64,000 bases of DNA from an uncultured Bacteroidales bacterium (lineage in GTDB: Bacteria > Bacteroidota > Bacteroidia > Bacteroidales > F082): the NCBI GenBank assembly GCA_900318085.1, contig ONJF01000004.1, positions 78,319 through 142,318 of the forward strand, written 5' to 3'. Both the position numbers and the translations under genes were made by a program. How positions within the stretch are numbered: the first letter of the stretch is position 1; every line of letters starts with the position of its first letter. This document shows positions 61,468-64,000 of the stretch, one piece after another. Below the pieces are notes generated by a model that searched no databases, had not been told where the DNA came from, and saw only the letters and a program-made list of their open reading frames with translations.

Positions 61468-64000
61468 ATGAAAAAACTATATCTCGTACTATTATTGGTC
61501 ATAGCCACCATCACCCAAGCATTTCCCCAAACCGCCAAGCAGGTCGACGAATCGTTGGCCCGCCAAACCGCGCAAGCCTTCGTCAATACGCAGTTGGCAT
61601 CCAAGGGTCTGGATTTGAGTTTGGTCTCAAGCGAAGGTAACTATATCTACAACATTGGCAACCAAGGCTTTGTCATCATCGCAGGCAATACCGTATTGCC
61701 ACCCGTGTTGGCTTGGTCTGACCAAGGCACCTTTCCCGACATGGAGGAGGCTCCCGAAAACTTCGCCTCTTGGATCGCACATTACTCCGAGATGATAGAC
61801 TTCGCCCTTGCCAACGGCATACAACCCGAAGCCAAGGTGCAACGCCAATGGGAAGAGGCTTCTCATGGCATCTTCAGGACACGCAATGCCACAACCGTTG
61901 ACCCTTTGGTCAGCACACACTGGAACCAGGACTGCTACTATAATGAATACTGTCCAGCCACTGGCAGTTGGTGGTGGGGCGGTCCCTGCGGACACTGCTA
62001 TGCCGGCTGCGTGGCCACCGCCATGGCCCAGGTGATGAAATATTGGGACTATCCCGAGACGGGCTTCGGCTCACACAGCTATGTCCACAGTGAATACGGC
62101 GAGCAGAGCGCCAACTTCGGCGCCACCACCTACCACTGGAGCCAGATGCCCAACGAGATATGGAGTCATAACGATGCCGTGGCCACCCTGCTTTATCACT
62201 GCGGCGTGAGCGTCAATATGAACTATGGACCGGACGGCAGCGGTGCACAGAGTGCCGATGTGGAGACGGCCCTCCGCTCCTATTTCGGCTACTGTGGCGC
62301 GAAATACCGCATGAAGAGCAGCTATCAAGACGATGCTTGGATCGCCATGCTCAAGGCCGACCTCGACCAGTCGCATCCCATCTATTATTCCGGGGCCAAC
62401 GGCAACAGCGGTCACGCCTTCGTGTGCGACGGCTACGACAGCAACGACCTCATGCACTTCAACTTCGGCTGGAGCGGCAGCGGCGACGCCTACTATTCCA
62501 CTTACGATGTCAACGGCTTCAACCAAGGCCAGGCCGTGGTGAGCAACATCTTCCCCGTCAGCATCCAAGCCGACGCCAACGGCATCATCTATGTCAGTGC
62601 CGACGGTACGGGTGACGGCTCTTCGTGGGCCAACGCCACCGATAAGCTACAGTTCGCCTCTGCCCTCTCGAACGGCGGCAACACCAAGGTCTGGGTGAAG
62701 GCCGGCACCTATTACGGCGACATCACCGACACGGAAGGCGCGTTCTATGTCACCGCCTACAACCGCGTCTACGGCGGTTTCGAAGGCATCGAAGGCCCCG
62801 ACTACGACCTCTCGCTGCGCGACTTCGACAAAAACGCCACCATCCTCGACGGCCAAAACCAACGGCGCGTGCTGTTGCAGAACGAAGCCTTCACTTCGGC
62901 CTCGATGCCCATCTGGGACGGCTTCACCATCCAAAACGGAAGCATCGGCAGCGGCGCGGGTGCCTATCTCAACAATTATGTCACGCTAAACAACTGTAAC
63001 ATCATCAACAATACCGCCACCATGTACGGCGGTGGTGTCTACATCAACTCGACGGGCGGCACGGCCCATGTCACACTACACAACTGCCGCATCATGGACA
63101 ACAGCGCCTCAATGGGCGGAGGCGTGTGCGACCGCGTCGGCGCCGACTATACCAACTGCCGCATCAGCAACAACATCGCCTCCACCAAGGGCGGTGGCAT
63201 TTACCTCTACAACAGTGCCGAACCGACACTGAAAAACTGCATCATCAACAACAATACCGCCAACAACGCTGGCGGCATGTATGCCCGCGGCCAGTTCACC
63301 GCCTACAACTGCGACTTTGTGATGAACCTCGCCACAGAAAGCGTCGGCGGCATCTACCACGAGAACAGCCACAACAAATACTACAACTGCATCGTGTGGG
63401 GCAATGTGGCCAACGGCCTACCCAACCAGTTCGCCGGCTTAAGCGACTTCGACCACTGCGCCGTCAGTGGCATCGTCAATGGATCGGACAACTATGACAT
63501 CCCCAACGAGAACAACGGCGACGAGCCTGGCGTCTATGTCCGCTTCAACCATCCCGCGAGTGGTGCCGGTGCATCACATCACCGTGAAGATTGGAGTTTG
63601 AGATCGCGCAGCATCTGCCTCAATGCAGGCAAGCCCAACACCACGGGTCTGGGCAACACCGACATCGCCGGTAACCCGCGCCTGCAGAAAGGGCGTATCG
63701 ACATCGGGGCTTACGAGAGCTGTGCTTCGCTCACCCAGATTGAGGATGCGTTTTATGAAAGCGATAGCCCTTATTGGTTCTTCAGCCGCCCGCTGACCGA
63801 GCCAGGCTACTACACCCAAGTCCTCGACGGTCCTGACTGTGACAGCGTTATCGGGCTTACCTTGATGGTTTTGGAGGGCTTGACTGAAACTTCTGAAAAT
63901 TCCATACAGGTATGGCCGAATCCCACAAAAGACCTGCTGCACATCGAAGCGCAAGACATTGACGAACTAGAAATCCGCAATCTTTTAGGGCAGTTGGTAT
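61468..64000 (+). CDS. C10-family cysteine peptidase with beta-helix and T9SS sorting domain (partial, runs off right edge)
   Basis: 844 codons visible, open at the edge. Signal peptide MKKLYLVLLLVIATITQAFP; propeptide (about 20-130) with RQTAQAFVNTQLASKG and NQGFVIIAGN as in streptopain/interpain. Mature peptidase from about 150: catalytic Cys in CYAGCVATAMAQVMKYWDYP, catalytic His in NSGHAFVCDGYDSNDL, then MHFNFGWSGSGD. About 370-700 is a right-handed beta-helix of repeated N-rich rungs (NNCNIINNTATMYGGGVYI; ISNNIASTKGGGIYLYNSA). Near the edge a type A sorting domain begins (IQVWPNPTKDLLHIEAQ; ELEIRNLLGQLV), so it is exported by the type IX system. Fusion of C10 peptidase with a beta-helix suggests a surface-anchored or glycan-bound protease. 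Confidence 0.9.
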   Translation, partial: MKKLYLVLLLVIATITQAFPQTAKQVDESLARQTAQAFVNTQLASKGLDLSLVSSEGNYIYNIGNQGFVIIAGNTVLPPVLAWSDQGTFPDMEEAPENFASWIAHYSEMIDFALANGIQPEAKVQRQWEEASHGIFRTRNATTVDPLVSTHWNQDCYYNEYCPATGSWWWGGPCGHCYAGCVATAMAQVMKYWDYPETGFGSHSYVHSEYGEQSANFGATTYHWSQMPNEIWSHNDAVATLLYHCGVSVNMNYGPDGSGAQSADVETALRSYFGYCGAKYRMKSSYQDDAWIAMLKADLDQSHPIYYSGANGNSGHAFVCDGYDSNDLMHFNFGWSGSGDAYYSTYDVNGFNQGQAVVSNIFPVSIQADANGIIYVSADGTGDGSSWANATDKLQFASALSNGGNTKVWVKAGTYYGDITDTEGAFYVTAYNRVYGGFEGIEGPDYDLSLRDFDKNATILDGQNQRRVLLQNEAFTSASMPIWDGFTIQNGSIGSGAGAYLNNYVTLNNCNIINNTATMYGGGVYINSTGGTAHVTLHNCRIMDNSASMGGGVCDRVGADYTNCRISNNIASTKGGGIYLYNSAEPTLKNCIINNNTANNAGGMYARGQFTAYNCDFVMNLATESVGGIYHENSHNKYYNCIVWGNVANGLPNQFAGLSDFDHCAVSGIVNGSDNYDIPNENNGDEPGVYVRFNHPASGAGASHHREDWSLRSRSICLNAGKPNTTGLGNTDIAGNPRLQKGRIDIGAYESCASLTQIEDAFYESDSPYWFFSRPLTEPGYYTQVLDGPDCDSVIGLTLMVLEGLTETSENSIQVWPNPTKDLLHIEAQDIDELEIRNLLGQLV

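Overview
The window looks like a chromosomal segment of an uncultured-type Bacteroidales bacterium (phylum Bacteroidota). Reasons: many promoters fit the Bacteroidota pattern (TTTG, about 20 bp, then TAnnTTTG); several secreted proteins carry type IX secretion C-terminal sorting domains; there are fimbrillin-like lipoproteins, a DUF3244 protein, a C10 peptidase and a TPR/membrane/HTH regulator typical of the order. I cannot name the family or genus.

Layout. 1-6.4 kb: the 5' part of topB (topoisomerase III, running off the left edge) and two tandem CPA2 cation/proton antiporters. 6.4-15.9 kb: a nuclease remnant, an acyl-CoA synthetase, a phosphopantetheinyl transferase, carbamate kinase, a small lipoprotein, a P-type calcium ATPase, a TerB-like protein and dipeptidase E. 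16.1-16.3 kb: tRNA-Arg(ACG) and tRNA-Glu(CTC), each followed by a terminator. 16.4-23 kb: small unknown proteins, an EcsC-family protein, rarA, a DUF4419 protein, a C69 dipeptidase and a candidate small RNA.

23.2-34.2 kb is the most unusual part: a leftward array of surface-lipoprotein modules. A full module runs promoter, about 320 nt of structured leader RNA, a 50-residue peptide, a small single-span membrane protein, then a fimbrillin-like lipoprotein with a C-type-lectin/FISUMP-like C-terminus. Two copies (A, 23.5-26.7 kb; B, 30.9-34.0 kb) keep the leader. Comparing them shows two crossing (pseudoknot) helix sets, one with a compensatory change. I do not recognise this RNA. A middle module lacks leader and peptide, and its lipoprotein and that of copy B have frameshifting internal deletions that share one breakpoint. 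The tail of a second C69 peptidase is stranded upstream of copy B.

34.2-46 kb: FG-GAP-like lipoproteins, a MauE/thioredoxin fusion with a Cys-rich lipoprotein, a large sorting-domain protein, a TPR regulator with a DUF3244 protein, and secreted proteins, one with a broken sorting domain. 46.1-49.2 kb: an AT-rich toxin/immunity-like insert lying between two copies of an RHS-core fragment. 49.3-64 kb: housekeeping genes (TrmH-family methylase, fmt, HU, recQ, uvrB, HEPN/MNT pair, and the thrS-infC-rpmI-rplT cluster with a frameshift in thrS and an AUA start for infC), then an SGNH hydrolase and the start of a C10 peptidase that runs off the right edge.

Palindromic repeats occur throughout, some inside coding sequence. 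No CRISPR array, rRNA, transposase or reverse transcriptase was seen.
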